This document shows positions 1-8,484 of a DNA stretch of 64,000 nt, piece by piece. Each line of letters begins with the position of its first letter. Within the stretch, counting starts at the first letter, position 1. The notes beneath the pieces were generated by a model. It was not told the DNA's origin. It ran no database searches and was given only the letters and a program-made list of their open reading frames with translations. Position numbers and translations under genes: made by a program. Source of the DNA: Sphingosinicella ginsenosidimutans (GTDB lineage: Bacteria; Pseudomonadota; Alphaproteobacteria; Sphingomonadales; Sphingomonadaceae); the NCBI RefSeq assembly GCF_007995055.1, contig NZ_VOQQ01000001.1, forward strand, positions 1,843,001 through 1,907,000, given 5' to 3'.

Positions 1-68
1 CGCGTCTTCGCCGCGAGGAAGCGGCCCTGCCAGACGGTCACTTCGGGCGCGTCGCGGTCGGCGCTCAC
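1..68 (-). CDS. 5' fragment of an unidentified protein (window edge)
   Basis: Only the first 22 codons are inside the window. The GTG at 68-66 overlaps the TGA of the preceding TPM gene in a GTGA junction, so the two are probably translationally coupled in the LemA/TPM operon. The visible N-terminus contains VTVWQGRFL, the kind of opening strand found in NUDIX hydrolases. That is a guess from a very short stretch, and the gene should be treated as unidentified. Confidence 0.4.
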   Translation of the reverse strand, partial: MSADRDAPEVTVWQGRFLAAKT

Positions 69-748
69 AGTTCGACCACGCTGTCCGGCAGCTCGTTGGG
101 GTTGTCGGCCTCGGGAGGGATGACGCGCGCCAGCACGGCGCCGATCTTCTCGACCGCAAGCGCCATGCCCTCGCCCGCCCGGCCCGCCTTCACCTCGGCG
201 ATCAGCACCGCCATCGCCTCGCCCCAATCCTCGGGCGCGGTCTTTTCGGCGATCGCCTTGTCGGCGACGATCTCGGCGCGATGCTCGAGCAGCGAGAGAT
301 AGAGGAGCACGCCGGTGCGCCCGCGCGTCCGCCGCTCGCAGGTGACACGGAACATGTCGATCGCGCGGCGGCGCACCCGCCGCGTCTTGGTCGCGCCCGG
401 CGTCAGGGCCATTCTGAGCGGCATCCAGGCGAAGAGGAGCCGGCCGATCAGGAAGGCGCCGGCGAGCTTCGCGAACACGAAAAGCATCACCTCGCCCCGC
501 GTCGGCTGCGCGTTCCAGCCGAGCAGCAGCGTCGTCCACCAGTCGATCCAGCCCTGCGGGACCAGGGCGATGCCCGCCGGCACGAGCAGCATCAGGAGCA
601 CGGCATAATGAAGCGCGACGTCGTGATAGGCGTCGGATCGCGGCGCGACGATGGTGACGATCTCGCCGTCGCTCTTCGCCTCCGCGGCCTGAACCGCCGC
701 GGTCACGCGGTCGTGATCCGCCTCGCTCAGCCTCTGCCGCATCACCAT
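65..748 (-). CDS. TPM-domain membrane protein (TLP18.3/Psb32/MOLO-1 family)
   Basis: A 227-residue protein with an N-terminal TPM-like segment (residues ~1-45, containing SDGEIVTIVAPRSD), hydrophobic segments around residues 45-65 and 85-110, and a further TPM part beginning near residue 125 (RAIDMFRVTCERRTRGRTGVLL). This matches the short membrane TPM proteins encoded next to LemA and the secreted TPM protein. The function of the family in bacteria is not settled. Start choice: ATG at 748 and ATG at 742 are only two codons apart, and both overlap the stop of the upstream TPM gene (TGA at 744-742), so coupling is likely. It ends in a GTGA overlap with the next gene. Confidence 0.8.
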   Translation of the reverse strand: MVMRQRLSEADHDRVTAAVQAAEAKSDGEIVTIVAPRSDAYHDVALHYAVLLMLLVPAGIALVPQGWIDWWTTLLLGWNAQPTRGEVMLFVFAKLAGAFLIGRLLFAWMPLRMALTPGATKTRRVRRRAIDMFRVTCERRTRGRTGVLLYLSLLEHRAEIVADKAIAEKTAPEDWGEAMAVLIAEVKAGRAGEGMALAVEKIGAVLARVIPPEADNPNELPDSVVEL

Positions 749-1605
749 CCCCCCGACGCGCCGCCGCCGCCGAACGATCCGCCGCCGCCGGAAAAGCCGC
801 CGCCGCCGCCACCACCGCCGCCGCCCCAGGACGATCCACCGCCGCCGTGGCGGCCCGAATTGCCGAGGCTGTTGAGCGCCATTCCGAGCAGGAACCAGCC
901 AATGTCGCTGCCCGCATTGTCGTGGCGATAGGGCGTGCCGGGGCCCCAGACCGAAACGTCGCGCCGGTAGCGCTGGCCGCCGCCCCGCGAGGCCGCGGAG
1001 ATGAACAGGATGACCAGGATCACGCCGACCCAGAACAGGATCGGGGCGATCGATCCGCCGCGCTCGCGTTGCTGTTGCTGCGCCTGCTGGGCGGCGAGCG
1101 CGCGTTGCTCGGCCTGCTCCGGCGGCGCCTGGAGCTGGGCGATGATCGCGTCGGTCCCGGCCTCGATGCCGCCGGCATAGTCGTTGTCGTGGAAATGCGG
1201 GACGATGTCGTCGCGGATGATCTGGCTCGACAGCGCGTCGGTGAGGATGCCCCCGAGCCCGTAGCCGACCTCGATGCGGACCTTGCGCTCATTCAAGGCG
1301 ATGATCAGCAGGACGCCGTTATTCGCCTCGCTCTGCCCGATCTGCCAGTGGCGGCCGATCTGGTAGCCATAATCCTCGATCGTCATGTCGCCGATCGTCG
1401 GCACCGTGACGATGACGAGCTGGCGCGAGGTCGCCTGCTGCAGGGCCTCCAGCTTCTGCGTCAGTGCCGCTTCCTGCTCGGGGCTGAGCAGGTTCGCCTG
1501 ATCGACGACCCGGCCGGTGAGCTGCGGAAAATCCTGCGCCGCCGCCGGCACGGCGAGGAGCAGCGCCAGCAGGACGGCGAGCAGCGCCCGGGCGGCGCCG
1601 GTCAC
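742..1605 (-). CDS. Secreted TPM-domain protein with glycine-rich tail (YgcG family)
   Basis: A 287-residue protein. A signal peptide (cleavage after AAA near residue 23) is followed by a TPM domain at about 32-160 ([15 protein letters not shown], then [15 protein letters not shown] and [11 protein letters not shown]). A hydrophobic stretch near 187-205 is followed by a C-terminal tail that is almost entirely glycine and serine (about residues 255-287). This is the standard YgcG layout: exported domain, membrane anchor and Gly-rich tail. TPM domains have been linked to membrane-protein quality control and phosphatase activity in plants, but no role can be assigned here. The start overlaps the LemA stop by 4 bp, so lemA and the two TPM genes form one operon. 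Confidence 0.9.
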   Translation of the reverse strand: MTGAARALLAVLLALLLAVPAAAQDFPQLTGRVVDQANLLSPEQEAALTQKLEALQQATSRQLVIVTVPTIGDMTIEDYGYQIGRHWQIGQSEANNGVLLIIALNERKVRIEVGYGLGGILTDALSSQIIRDDIVPHFHDNDYAGGIEAGTDAIIAQLQAPPEQAEQRALAAQQAQQQQRERGGSIAPILFWVGVILVILFISAASRGGGQRYRRDVSVWGPGTPYRHDNAGSDIGWFLLGMALNSLGNSGRHGGGGSSWGGGGGGGGGGFSGGGGSFGGGGASGGW

Positions 1606-2192
1606 TGATTGTTGCCGAAGGCGTCCGCGACGCTTGGGGCGCGCTGGGCGGCCTCATCGGCCTGATAGGGCTGCATCGGCTGCGATCCGTAGATGACCTT
1701 GGCCCCGATCACCGCGGGGAAGGTGCGGATCTCGGTATTATAGGCCTGGACGGCGGCGTTATAATCGCGGCGCGCGACCGCGATCCGGTTCTCCGTTCCC
1801 TCCAGCTGCGATTGGAGGGTGAGGAAATTCTCGTTGGTGTGGAGCTCCGGATAGGCCTCCTGGAGCCGCTGGAGCGTCAGCGTCAGCTGGGTCTGCGCGG
1901 CGGCATAACGCTGCATCGCCGCCGGATCGGTGAGCTGGTCGGGCGTGACGGTGATCCGGCTCGCGCTCGCGCGCGCCTCGGTCACCTCGCGAAGCACGGT
2001 GCGCTCCTGGGTCGCCGCGGCGCGCACGGTCGCGACGAGGTTGGGGACGAGATCGGCCCGGCGCTGATACTGATTCTGGACCTCGGCCCACTTGGCCTTG
2101 GCATTTTCCTCGGCGGTCGGGATCGAATTGATCCCGCAGGCCGACAGGGTGACGACGAGGGCGGCAAGAACGGCGTAGAGACCGCGGCGCAT
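1602..2192 (-). CDS. lemA: LemA family lipoprotein
   Basis: A 196-residue protein starting at the ATG at 2192, preceded by a strong AGGGAGGGG ribosome binding site. The open frame continues upstream but without a suitable start. The N-terminus is a lipoprotein signal with lipobox LSAC (Cys19). The rest is the typical LemA helical core ([19 protein letters not shown] near residues 30-50; [21 protein letters not shown] in the C-terminal half). LemA proteins are membrane-attached helical proteins of unknown biochemical role that commonly sit upstream of TPM-domain genes, as here. It is the first gene of the operon and divergent from mscL, so a promoter must lie in the 75 bp between 2193 and 2267. 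Confidence 0.92.
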   Translation of the reverse strand: MRRGLYAVLAALVVTLSACGINSIPTAEENAKAKWAEVQNQYQRRADLVPNLVATVRAAATQERTVLREVTEARASASRITVTPDQLTDPAAMQRYAAAQTQLTLTLQRLQEAYPELHTNENFLTLQSQLEGTENRIAVARRDYNAAVQAYNTEIRTFPAVIGAKVIYGSQPMQPYQADEAAQRAPSVADAFGNNQ

Positions 2193-2267
2193 GGTGAACC
2201 CCTCCCTTGGCAAGGCAAGCAGGAAGGACGTAAGCATTCGCTTCTCGCTCCGCAACGGGAGGCACGA

Positions 2268-2696
2268 ATGTTCAGGGAATTCCGGGAATTCATCGCGCGC
2301 GGCAACGTGCTTGACCTCGCGGTCGCCGTCATCATCGGCGCCGCCTTCGGCAAGATCACCACGTCGCTGACCGAAGACATCATCATGCCGGTCGTCGGCG
2401 CGATCTTCGGCGGGCTGGATTTCTCCAGCCATTTCATCCTCCTGGGCAATGTCCCCGAAAGCTATCACGGCTCGCTCACCAGCTACAGCGCGCTCAAGGC
2501 CGCCGGCGCGCCGGTCTTCGGCTATGGCGAGTTCATCACGGTGGTGATCAACTTCCTGATCCTCGCCTTCATCATCTTCCTGATGGTGCGCGCGGCCAAC
2601 AAGATCATCGCCCGCAAGGAGGAGGCGCCGGCCGCCGATCCGGCCGAAATCGTCCTGCTGCGCGAGATCCGGGACGAATTGAAGAAGCGGGGCTGA
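2268..2696 (+). CDS. mscL: Large-conductance mechanosensitive channel MscL
   Basis: A 142-residue protein of normal family length. It begins [21 protein letters not shown] and keeps the conserved gate helix ([21 protein letters not shown]). The second transmembrane helix is around 85-105 ([19 protein letters not shown]), followed by the charged cytoplasmic bundle ending EILRDELKK-like ([13 protein letters not shown]). MscL is a homopentameric inner-membrane pore that opens on hypo-osmotic shock to release solutes. The start is supported by a GGGAGG ribosome binding site 6-7 bases upstream. It is divergent from lemA and followed directly by the tmRNA promoter. Confidence 0.97.
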   Translation: MFREFREFIARGNVLDLAVAVIIGAAFGKITTSLTEDIIMPVVGAIFGGLDFSSHFILLGNVPESYHGSLTSYSALKAAGAPVFGYGEFITVVINFLILAFIIFLMVRAANKIIARKEEAPAADPAEIVLLREIRDELKKRG

Positions 2697-2707
2697 GCGC
2701 CGCTCAC

Positions 2708-2735
2708 TTCACATTAATCGCCATTTCCCTATATA
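2708..2735 (+). promoter_or_regulatory. Candidate sigma-70 promoter of tmRNA
   Basis: TTCACA at 2708-2713 and TATATA at 2730-2735 are separated by 16 bases, close to the sigma-70 consensus. Transcription would start near 2742, just before the acceptor half of the permuted tmRNA. Assigned by eye from spacing and hexamer match. Confidence 0.5.
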
Positions 2736-2739
2736 GGGT

Positions 2740-3050
2740 GTGCCGGTTTCGGCCGGCTATGGCGATAAACGACGGTGTGCAATAGGCACAGCGGACCCGG
2801 GGGCAGTACCCGGCGGCTCCACCATCTGGGCCGAGCCGCGCGACCAGCCCGCATGACGCGGGCCGGCCGGGCGGCTCAGCTGATGGGGCCGAACCAGGAT
2901 CGACGTGTGTTGAAAAGCACCGACTTTCGCTCGGAAGGGGCCACCGTGACGGCTCATCACACAAGTGCCAACGATAACGAGGCGCTCGCGATTGCCGCGT
3001 AACCAAAGCCTCACGGCCTAGGTTACTAAGGACAAAAGCGCGGTCGGGCC
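2740..3050 (+). ncRNA. ssrA: tmRNA, circularly permuted two-piece form
   Basis: The acceptor piece comes first and ends with encoded ACCA at 2821-2824. The coding piece begins at about 2885 with GGGGCCGAACCAGGATCGAC. The acceptor stem forms between 2885-2891 (GGGGCCG) and the seven bases before the ACCA (CGGCUCC). It has a G-U pair at the third position, as required for alanyl-tRNA synthetase. The tag frame at 2967-3002 reads ANDNEALAIAA followed by TAA. tmRNA rescues stalled ribosomes together with SmpB and tags the nascent chain for proteolysis. The permuted order is typical of Alphaproteobacteria: the precursor is cut in the segment 2825-2884, leaving two RNA pieces. The outer 5' and 3' ends are approximate. 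Confidence 0.95.
2967..3002 (+). other. tmRNA proteolysis-tag reading frame
   Basis: Resume codon GCC at 2967, then 11 codons giving ANDNEALAIAA and a TAA stop at 3000-3002. The hydrophobic, alanine-ended C-terminus is the usual degradation signal for ClpXP-type proteases. Confidence 0.92.
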
Positions 3051-3214
3051 GCACCGGGCAACAGAAGCGGATTCCAGCGGCTTGGGGGTGCCGGGCAACA
3101 GAAACCCCCACTTTCCTGCTTTCCCGGCCTCGTGCCGCGCGCCATTCGGGGCGTGCGTGGAACAGCCGCTCGCCCCGGCCATTGTGCCTTGACACGCGAC
3201 CGAAAGGACCCGCC

Positions 3215-3514
3215 ATGACCAGACTGCTCGTGATCGCCACCGCCGGCCTTGCCGCGCTCGCGGGATGCAGCCAGCAGACGGCCGATTCGATGACCAACGA
3301 CATGGCGCGCACCGAGAACTCGATCTCGGAGAGCGCCAATGCGCTGAGCGCCGATACCGCCAACGCCGCCGCCGCGGCGCAGCAGGCGCTCGACAACCAG
3401 ACCGCCGCCTTCGGCAACACGCTCGATGAAACCGGCAACCGGCTCGATGCCGCCGGCAATGCGCTTCGCGGCGACCGCGCGGACGATACCGGGAACCGAA
3501 GCGACGGCCGCTAG
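3215..3514 (+). CDS. Small predicted lipoprotein
   Basis: A 99-residue protein beginning MTRLLVIATAGLAALAGCSQQ, with lipobox LAGC (Cys18). The start at 3215 has a GAAAGGA ribosome binding site. A TTG 33 bases upstream would place charged residues before the signal and is unlikely. The mature part is rich in Ala, Asn, Asp and Thr. It looks like a long helix with spaced Asn/Asp residues (repeated NALxxDTANAAAAAQQAL-type pattern), resembling small entericidin-like or Lpp-like envelope lipoproteins, but no family is clearly recognised. It is followed by the hairpin at 3548-3569. Confidence 0.7.
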   Translation: MTRLLVIATAGLAALAGCSQQTADSMTNDMARTENSISESANALSADTANAAAAAQQALDNQTAAFGNTLDETGNRLDAAGNALRGDRADDTGNRSDGR

Positions 3515-3542
3515 GCCCCGGCCTCGGCCATCGCCGCAAACG

Positions 3543-3569
3543 AAAAAGCCCCGCCATCGCTGGCGGGGC
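3543..3569. terminator. Intrinsic terminator for pnp, possibly bidirectional
   Basis: A perfect 8-bp stem (gccccgcc 3548-3555 / ggcggggc 3562-3569) with a 6-base loop. Read on the minus strand it is followed directly by TTTTT (3547-3543), a good rho-independent terminator for pnp. On the plus strand the following bases are TTCTCGTTTC, so it may also end the lipoprotein transcript less efficiently. Confidence 0.75.
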
Positions 3570-3613
3570 TTCTCGTTTCGTCCGGACCCGGCGTTCACCG
3601 GGGCCGGTGACGA

Positions 3614-5983
3614 TCAGTCGTCGTCGCGGGTCAGGAAGGCCGGCGCGAATTCGGGCTCGGGCCCGTTGTCGTCGCCGCCGCCCTCACGCTCGCGGCGCGG
3701 GCCGCGATCGCCGCGGCCTTCGCCGCGGTCCGAACGCTCGCCGTCGCGGCGCGGTCCGCGGTCACGGCCGCCCCGGCCACGATCGCCGCGTCCGCCGCGG
3801 TCGCCACGGCCTTCGCCGTCACGACGCGGGCCACGATCGCCGCGCTCGCCCCTCGGGCGCTCCTCGCGCGGGGGACGGGTGTCCTCCAGCTCCTCGCCGG
3901 TCTCCTGATCGACGACGCGCATCGACAGGCGGACCTTGCCGCGCGGATCGATCTCGAGGACCTTGACCTTCACTTCCTGGCCTTCGGACAGGGCGTCGCG
4001 GACATTCTCGACCCGCTCGTTCTTGATCTCCGAGACGTGGACGAGACCGTCTTTGCCGCCCATGAAGTTCACGAACGCGCCGAAATCGACGATGTTGACG
4101 ACCTTGCCGCTGTAGATCTTGCCGACCTCGGGCTCCTCAACGATGCCCTGGATCCACTTGCGGGCCGCCTCGATCTGCGACAGGTCCGACGAGCTAATCT
4201 TGATCACGCCCTCGTCGTCGATATCGACCTTGGCGCCGGTGGTGGCGACGATCTCGCGGATCACCTTGCCGCCGGTGCCGATGACGTCGCGGATCTTCTC
4301 CTTGGCGATCTGCATCGTCTCGATCCGCGGCGCGTGGGCCGACAGCTCGTGCCGGCTCTCGCCGAGCGCCTTCGACATTTCGCCGAGGATATGGGCGCGG
4401 CCGTCCTTCGCCTGGGCGAGCGCGGCCTTCATGATCTCCTCGGTGATGCCGGCGACCTTGATGTCCATCTGGAGCGAGGTGATGCCCTTCTCCGTGCCGG
4501 CGACCTTGAAGTCCATGTCGCCGAGATGATCCTCGTCGCCGAGGATGTCGGAAAGGATCGCGAACTCCTTGCCTTCCAGGATCAGGCCCATCGCGATGCC
4601 GGACACCGGCCGCGCGATCGGCACGCCCGCATCCATCATGCTGAGGCAGCCGCCGCACACCGTCGCCATCGACGAGGAGCCGTTGGACTCGGTGATGTCG
4701 GACAGGACGCGGATCGTGTAGGGGAACTCGTCATGGCTGGGCAGCACCGGGTGCAGCGCCCGCCAGGCGAGCTTGCCATGGCCCACTTCACGACGGCCCG
4801 GCGCGCCGAAGCGGCCGACCTCGCCCACCGAATAAGGCGGGAAATTGTAGTGGAGCATGAAGCGCTCGTAGGAGAGGCCGACGAGCCCGTCGATCATCTG
4901 CTCGGATTCCTTGGTGCCGAGCGTGGTCGTGCAGATCGCCTGGGTCTCGCCCCGGGTGAACAGCGCCGAACCATGGGTGCGCGGCAGGAAGCCGACCATC
5001 GCCTCGATCGGGCGGATCTGGGTGGTGGTGCGCCCGTCGATGCGCGCGCCGTCCTTCAGGATGGCGGTGCGGACGATTTCGGCCTCGAGCTTCTTGACCT
5101 GCTTGATCGCGACCATCTGGGTCTGCGGGTCCTCGCCGGCGAAGGCCTCCTTCGCCTTGGCGCGGGCGGCGTTGAGCGCGTCCGCGCGGGCCGACTTGTT
5201 GGTCAGCTTGTAGGCGGCGGCGATGTCCTTGCCGATCAGGTCCTTGAGGCGGGCCTTGATCGCGCTGTTGTCGTCGCCCTGGTCGAGCTCCCACGGATCC
5301 TTCGCGGCCTTTTCGGCGAGGCTGATGATCGCGTCGATCACCTTGCGGCTCGCGTCATGCGCGAACATGACCGCGCCGAGCATCGTTTCCTCCGAAAGCT
5401 CCTTGGCTTCTGATTCGACCATCATCACCGCGTTCTGGGTGGCGGCGACGACGAGATCGAGCTCGCCCTCCTTGAGCTGGTCGAGCGTCGGGTTCAGCAG
5501 ATATTCGCCGTCCTTGTAGCCGACGCGCGCCGCGCCGATTGGACCCATGAAGGGAACGCCCGAAATGGTGAGCGCCGCCGAGGCCGCGATCATCGCGAGG
5601 ATGTCCGGCTCGTTCTCCCCGTCATAGGAGAAGACCTGACAGATCACGTTGATCTCGTTGTAGAAGCCCTCCGGGAAGAGCGGCCGCACCGGCCGGTCGA
5701 TGAGGCGGCTGGTCAGCGTTTCCTTTTCGGTCGCGCCGCGCTCCCGCTTGAAGAAGCCGCCCGGGATGCGCCCGGCCGACGAGAATTTTTCCTGGTAGTG
5801 GACGGTCAGCGGGAAGAAGTCCTGCCCTTCCTTGACCGACTTCGCGGCCGTGACGGCGCAAAGCACCACGGTTTCGCCGAGGGTGGCGAGCACCGCCCCG
5901 TCGGCCTGGCGGGCAACGCGGCCCGTTTCGAGGGAGAGGGTCTTTCCGCCCCACTCGATTTCAACTTTCTTCGTATCGAACAT
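3614..5983 (-). CDS. pnp: Polynucleotide phosphorylase
   Basis: A 789-residue 3'-5' exoribonuclease that degrades RNA phosphorolytically. Two RNase PH domains fill about residues 1-545. A KH domain follows at ~555-615 with the GxxG loop in [12 protein letters not shown], then an S1 domain at ~625-695 ([20 protein letters not shown]). The last 89 residues (701-789) are an unstructured Arg/Gly/Asp-rich tail with RGDRG-type repeats, ending in [12 protein letters not shown]. This tail is longer and more basic than in enterobacterial PNPase and may bind RNA or degradosome partners (inference). The start ATG has an AAGGAA ribosome binding site. It lies downstream of rpsO in the conserved rpsO-pnp pair and ends at the hairpin at 3543-3569. 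Confidence 0.97.
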   Translation of the reverse strand: MFDTKKVEIEWGGKTLSLETGRVARQADGAVLATLGETVVLCAVTAAKSVKEGQDFFPLTVHYQEKFSSAGRIPGGFFKRERGATEKETLTSRLIDRPVRPLFPEGFYNEINVICQVFSYDGENEPDILAMIAASAALTISGVPFMGPIGAARVGYKDGEYLLNPTLDQLKEGELDLVVAATQNAVMMVESEAKELSEETMLGAVMFAHDASRKVIDAIISLAEKAAKDPWELDQGDDNSAIKARLKDLIGKDIAAAYKLTNKSARADALNAARAKAKEAFAGEDPQTQMVAIKQVKKLEAEIVRTAILKDGARIDGRTTTQIRPIEAMVGFLPRTHGSALFTRGETQAICTTTLGTKESEQMIDGLVGLSYERFMLHYNFPPYSVGEVGRFGAPGRREVGHGKLAWRALHPVLPSHDEFPYTIRVLSDITESNGSSSMATVCGGCLSMMDAGVPIARPVSGIAMGLILEGKEFAILSDILGDEDHLGDMDFKVAGTEKGITSLQMDIKVAGITEEIMKAALAQAKDGRAHILGEMSKALGESRHELSAHAPRIETMQIAKEKIRDVIGTGGKVIREIVATTGAKVDIDDEGVIKISSSDLSQIEAARKWIQGIVEEPEVGKIYSGKVVNIVDFGAFVNFMGGKDGLVHVSEIKNERVENVRDALSEGQEVKVKVLEIDPRGKVRLSMRVVDQETGEELEDTRPPREERPRGERGDRGPRRDGEGRGDRGGRGDRGRGGRDRGPRRDGERSDRGEGRGDRGPRREREGGGDDNGPEPEFAPAFLTRDDD

Positions 5984-6108
5984 GGTTTTTCCTTAAACTC
6001 CCGCGACCCTATGCCGTGGGGGCCTCTGATGCGGGCCGGATCGCCCGCCGGTTCGGACCCCAACGGTCCGTCTCCGGCCCCGCCGGATTGCGGGCGCCGG
6101 ATAAACGA

Positions 6109-6129
6109 AGCGGCCCCGTCGGGGCCGCT
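6109..6129 (-). terminator. Hairpin after rpsO
   Basis: A perfect 9-bp inverted repeat, agcggcccc (6109-6117) and ggggccgct (6121-6129), starting just after the rpsO stop. On the minus strand it is followed by TCGTTTAT, a short T-rich run. It could terminate part of the rpsO transcript or be the processing hairpin known between rpsO and pnp in other bacteria. Confidence 0.55.
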
Positions 6130-6135
6130 CCATGC

Positions 6136-6405
6136 TTACTTGCGAAGGCCGAGCTTCGCGATGAGTGCGGTGTAGCGCGCTTCGTCCTTGCGCTTCAGAT
6201 AGTCGAGCAGCGAACGGCGCTTGTTGACGAGCATAAGCAGGCCGCGGCGCGAATGATTGTCCTTGGCGTGCGTCTTGAAATGCTCGGTCAGGTTGGCGAT
6301 GCGCTCGGTGAGGATCGCGACCTGCACCTCGGGGCTGCCCGTATCGCCCTTGGTCTGGGCGTTGTCCTTGATGATGTCCTGCTTGCGTTCGGCGGTCACC
6401 GACAT
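6136..6405 (-). CDS. rpsO: 30S ribosomal protein S15
   Basis: An 89-residue protein, the normal length. It has conserved segments [18 protein letters not shown] (residues ~20-37), [20 protein letters not shown] (~46-65) and the C-terminal [13 protein letters not shown]. It binds the three-way junction of 16S rRNA early in assembly of the small-subunit platform. The ribosome binding site AAAGGA precedes the ATG at 6405. It lies between truB and pnp in the conserved order. Confidence 0.98.
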   Translation of the reverse strand: MSVTAERKQDIIKDNAQTKGDTGSPEVQVAILTERIANLTEHFKTHAKDNHSRRGLLMLVNKRRSLLDYLKRKDEARYTALIAKLGLRK

Positions 6406-6423
6406 CGTTTCATTCCTTTGTCG

Positions 6424-7395
6424 TTACAGGTTGAAGCCACGCACCACGCGGAGCCCGTCTCCGCTCAACTCCACCAGCGCGACCGGAACGTCGTTGTCGG
6501 TCGCAAGATGGAGCCCCGGCTGTGCGGCGATCCCGGTCAATATTCGCCCCTGGCGGAGCGCCCCTGCCTGATCCGGGGTGACGGGTAGAGCCGGGATGTC
6601 GTCCAGCCCCGCCGTCAGCGGCAGGAGATAGTCTTCAAGGCTGCGCGCCTTAGCGGCTTCGCTCAATTTGTCCAGCGAAATCGCGGAATCGAGCCCGAAC
6701 GGGCCGGCCCTGGTCCGTCTCAACATGGTGACGTGGCCGACCGTATCAAGGGCATGGGCGATGTCGCGGGCGAGGGAGCGGATATAGGTGCCCTTGGAGA
6801 CATGGGCCGCGAGCGTGACCGCCGCCAGTTCCTCCCCGCAACGGGGAGGGGGACCGGCGCAGCTGGTGGAGGGGGCCTGGAGACCCGCCCCGCCCCGGTG
6901 GCCGCCCTCCTCCCTCGCCCCACCGGCGAGGATTGCGAGCTGGCGCACCGTCACGTGGCGGCTCGCCAGTTCGACCGCCTTGCCTGCGCGCGCCAGATCA
7001 TAGGCCCGCTCGCCACCCACCTTCAGCGCCGAATAGGCCGGCGGCACCTGCTCGATCGGTCCGGTGAAGCGGGGGAGGACCGCCTCGATCCCGGTCCGGG
7101 TCGGGCGGTTGTCCGACGTCGCGACGACGGTCCCTTCCGCGTCCAGCGTATCGGTTTCGGTCCCGAAGGCGATCGTGAAGTCATAAGCCTTGTCGCTGTC
7201 GAGCATCCGGCCCGAAAGCTTGGTCGCCTCGCCGAGCGCCACGGGCAGCACCCCGCTCGCCAGCGGATCGAGCGTCCCGCCATGGCCGACCTTCACCTTC
7301 GGGTAGCCGCCCTCGCGCAGCGCGCGCTTCACCGCGCCGACCGCCTGGGTCGAGCCGAGTCCCACGGGCTTGTCGAGGATGAGCCAGCCGTTCAT
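6424..7395 (-). CDS. truB: tRNA pseudouridine-55 synthase, with an in-frame repeat insertion
   Basis: A 323-residue enzyme that makes pseudouridine 55 in the T-loop of tRNAs. The catalytic motif GHGGTLDPLASG contains the nucleophilic Asp43. YSALKVGGERAYDLAR (~121-136) and SKGTYIRSLARDI are also conserved. Residues ~154-189 do not belong to the family: they are Gly/Pro/Arg-rich and encoded exactly by a palindromic repeat pair at 6829-6934. The family sequence resumes at ELAAVTLAAHVSKGTY immediately afterwards. The reading frame is kept, so the enzyme is probably functional with a surface-loop insertion. It is the penultimate translation gene before rpsO, and its ribosome binding site is weak. 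Confidence 0.96.
   Translation of the reverse strand: MNGWLILDKPVGLGSTQAVGAVKRALREGGYPKVKVGHGGTLDPLASGVLPVALGEATKLSGRMLDSDKAYDFTIAFGTETDTLDAEGTVVATSDNRPTRTGIEAVLPRFTGPIEQVPPAYSALKVGGERAYDLARAGKAVELASRHVTVRQLAILAGGAREEGGHRGGAGLQAPSTSCAGPPPRCGEELAAVTLAAHVSKGTYIRSLARDIAHALDTVGHVTMLRRTRAGPFGLDSAISLDKLSEAAKARSLEDYLLPLTAGLDDIPALPVTPDQAGALRQGRILTGIAAQPGLHLATDNDVPVALVELSGDGLRVVRGFNL
6829..6934. repeat. Paired palindromic repeat (REPIN-like) inside truB
   Basis: Two hairpins in inverted orientation. cctccccg (6831-6838) pairs with cggggagg (6842-6849), followed by gggacc...ggtggaggggg (6850-6876). On the other side cctcgcc (6913-6919) pairs with ggcgagg (6925-6931). It belongs to the same family as the copies at 44501-44556, 44931-44990 and 61577-61714. 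It is about 105 bp and in frame with truB. Confidence 0.85.
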
Positions 7396-7426
7396 CCGGC
7401 GCGCTTAGCGGCGGCGCGCGGCGCTG

Positions 7427-7552
7427 TCAGCCTTGGCGGCGATCGTCCGGACGGCGGATCGGCGGCGGCGGGGCAAGATCGGTCGGCACGGGCGGCAGCC
7501 TGACCTGCCCCGTGGCGATGAGCGCGAAGGCGGTGAAAAGCGCGTTGACCAT
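7427..7552 (-). CDS. Possible small protein, 41 residues
   Basis: An open frame in the 205-bp gap between truB and the hydrolase, on the operon strand. ATG at 7552 has a GGGGGA ribosome binding site about 8 bases upstream. The product starts MVNALFTAFALIATGQVRLP, a short hydrophobic N-terminus. It continues as a Pro/Arg/Asp-rich tail (DLAPPPPIRRPDD) and ends at TGA 7427-7429. It could be a small membrane or secreted peptide. No family is recognised, and coding status rests only on the start signals and strand. Confidence 0.4.
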   Translation of the reverse strand: MVNALFTAFALIATGQVRLPPVPTDLAPPPPIRRPDDRRQG

Positions 7553-7600
7553 CGATTGCGTCCCCCGGTTTCCCGTCAGATAGGCGTTCCTGCCGCCGGT

Positions 7601-8482
7601 TCAATGCGGCAGCGACTCCAGCCAGTTGATAAGGGCCGCGGCGAGCGCGATCCGATGATCGGAAAAGCTGTGGTCGGTGTCCATGATCTCGCTGGCCACC
7701 GCCCGGCCCCCCGCGTCGCGTGCGCGCCGTGCATAATCGGCCGACTCCGCGCCATTGCCGGTGCGCGCTCCGATGATCAGCAGCGGCCGTCGTGCCAGCG
7801 CCGGCAGCCTCGCCGTGAGATCGAGCTCCGGGCCGGACGCGGAGATTTCCGCGAGAATCGCCTCGACGCTGGTGCCGGCGAGCGGCGGTATGTCCCCGGC
7901 CAGCTCCTCGTCGATGAGCCGCTGGCGATAGGCCGGATCGGCGATCGCCGCGCGCTCCCCGCCGATATTCCACGCATCGATCAGCGCGGTGCCGATCACA
8001 TCCGCATCGGCGGCCTGCGCGGCCATGAACCCGCCCATGCTGTGCCCGGCAAGCGCGATCCGGCGCGGATCGATCCGGTAGTGCGCGATCGTCTCGGGCC
8101 GGCGCAGGAAGGCGAGGGCGGCGCGGCTGTCCTCGACCGCATTTGCGAAGGAAAAGGCGCCGGAACTGCCCCATGAGCCGCGATAGTGAAGCGTCAGCAC
8201 GTTCCACCCGGCGCGCCGCGCCGCCTGCGCGAGATCGAGATTCTGTTCGTTGCCCGGAAAGCCGTGGAGCAGGAGCAGCGTCGGGTGCGGCTGCGTCCCG
8301 GATGCGAGGTAGAAAACGGCGTTCATCGCGCCGTCGCCGCTCGGAATGACGAAGGACGCCATGTCCGCCGGCGCCGCCGCGTCGCGGGGGGGATCCTGGA
8401 TGACCGCGCGCGGCACCGATTGGGCTCCAGCCGCCACCGACCACAGCGCAAACGGCACGGCGAACCACGAAAAGCCACGCAT
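7601..8482 (-). CDS. Secreted alpha/beta hydrolase (dienelactone hydrolase/prolyl-oligopeptidase-like)
   Basis: A 293-residue protein with a signal peptide ending near AAGAQS (residue ~21), then an alpha/beta-hydrolase fold. The oxyanion-hole motif is LLLLHGFPGNEQN, the nucleophile elbow is LAGHSMGGFMA (Ser in GHSMG), and the likely acid and histidine are in TGNGAESAD and TDHSFSDHR near the C-terminus. The fold suggests a periplasmic esterase or peptidase; the substrate is unknown. The ATG at 8482 is used here. A GTG two codons upstream (8488) overlaps the tdk stop in GTGA and is equally possible, so the gene is probably coupled to tdk. Confidence 0.85.
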   Translation of the reverse strand: MRGFSWFAVPFALWSVAAGAQSVPRAVIQDPPRDAAAPADMASFVIPSGDGAMNAVFYLASGTQPHPTLLLLHGFPGNEQNLDLAQAARRAGWNVLTLHYRGSWGSSGAFSFANAVEDSRAALAFLRRPETIAHYRIDPRRIALAGHSMGGFMAAQAADADVIGTALIDAWNIGGERAAIADPAYRQRLIDEELAGDIPPLAGTSVEAILAEISASGPELDLTARLPALARRPLLIIGARTGNGAESADYARRARDAGGRAVASEIMDTDHSFSDHRIALAAALINWLESLPH

Positions 8483-8484
8483 GT

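Noticed and set aside
761-850. A dense GCC/GCG triplet repeat that could look like a tandem-repeat locus.
   Set aside because: It is simply the codons of the glycine-rich tail of the TPM protein on the minus strand.
3054-3103. A 13-bp direct repeat (ccgggcaacagaa) downstream of the tmRNA tag.
   Set aside because: It is short, has no accompanying mobile-element features, and is probably part of the tmRNA 3' region or its terminator area.
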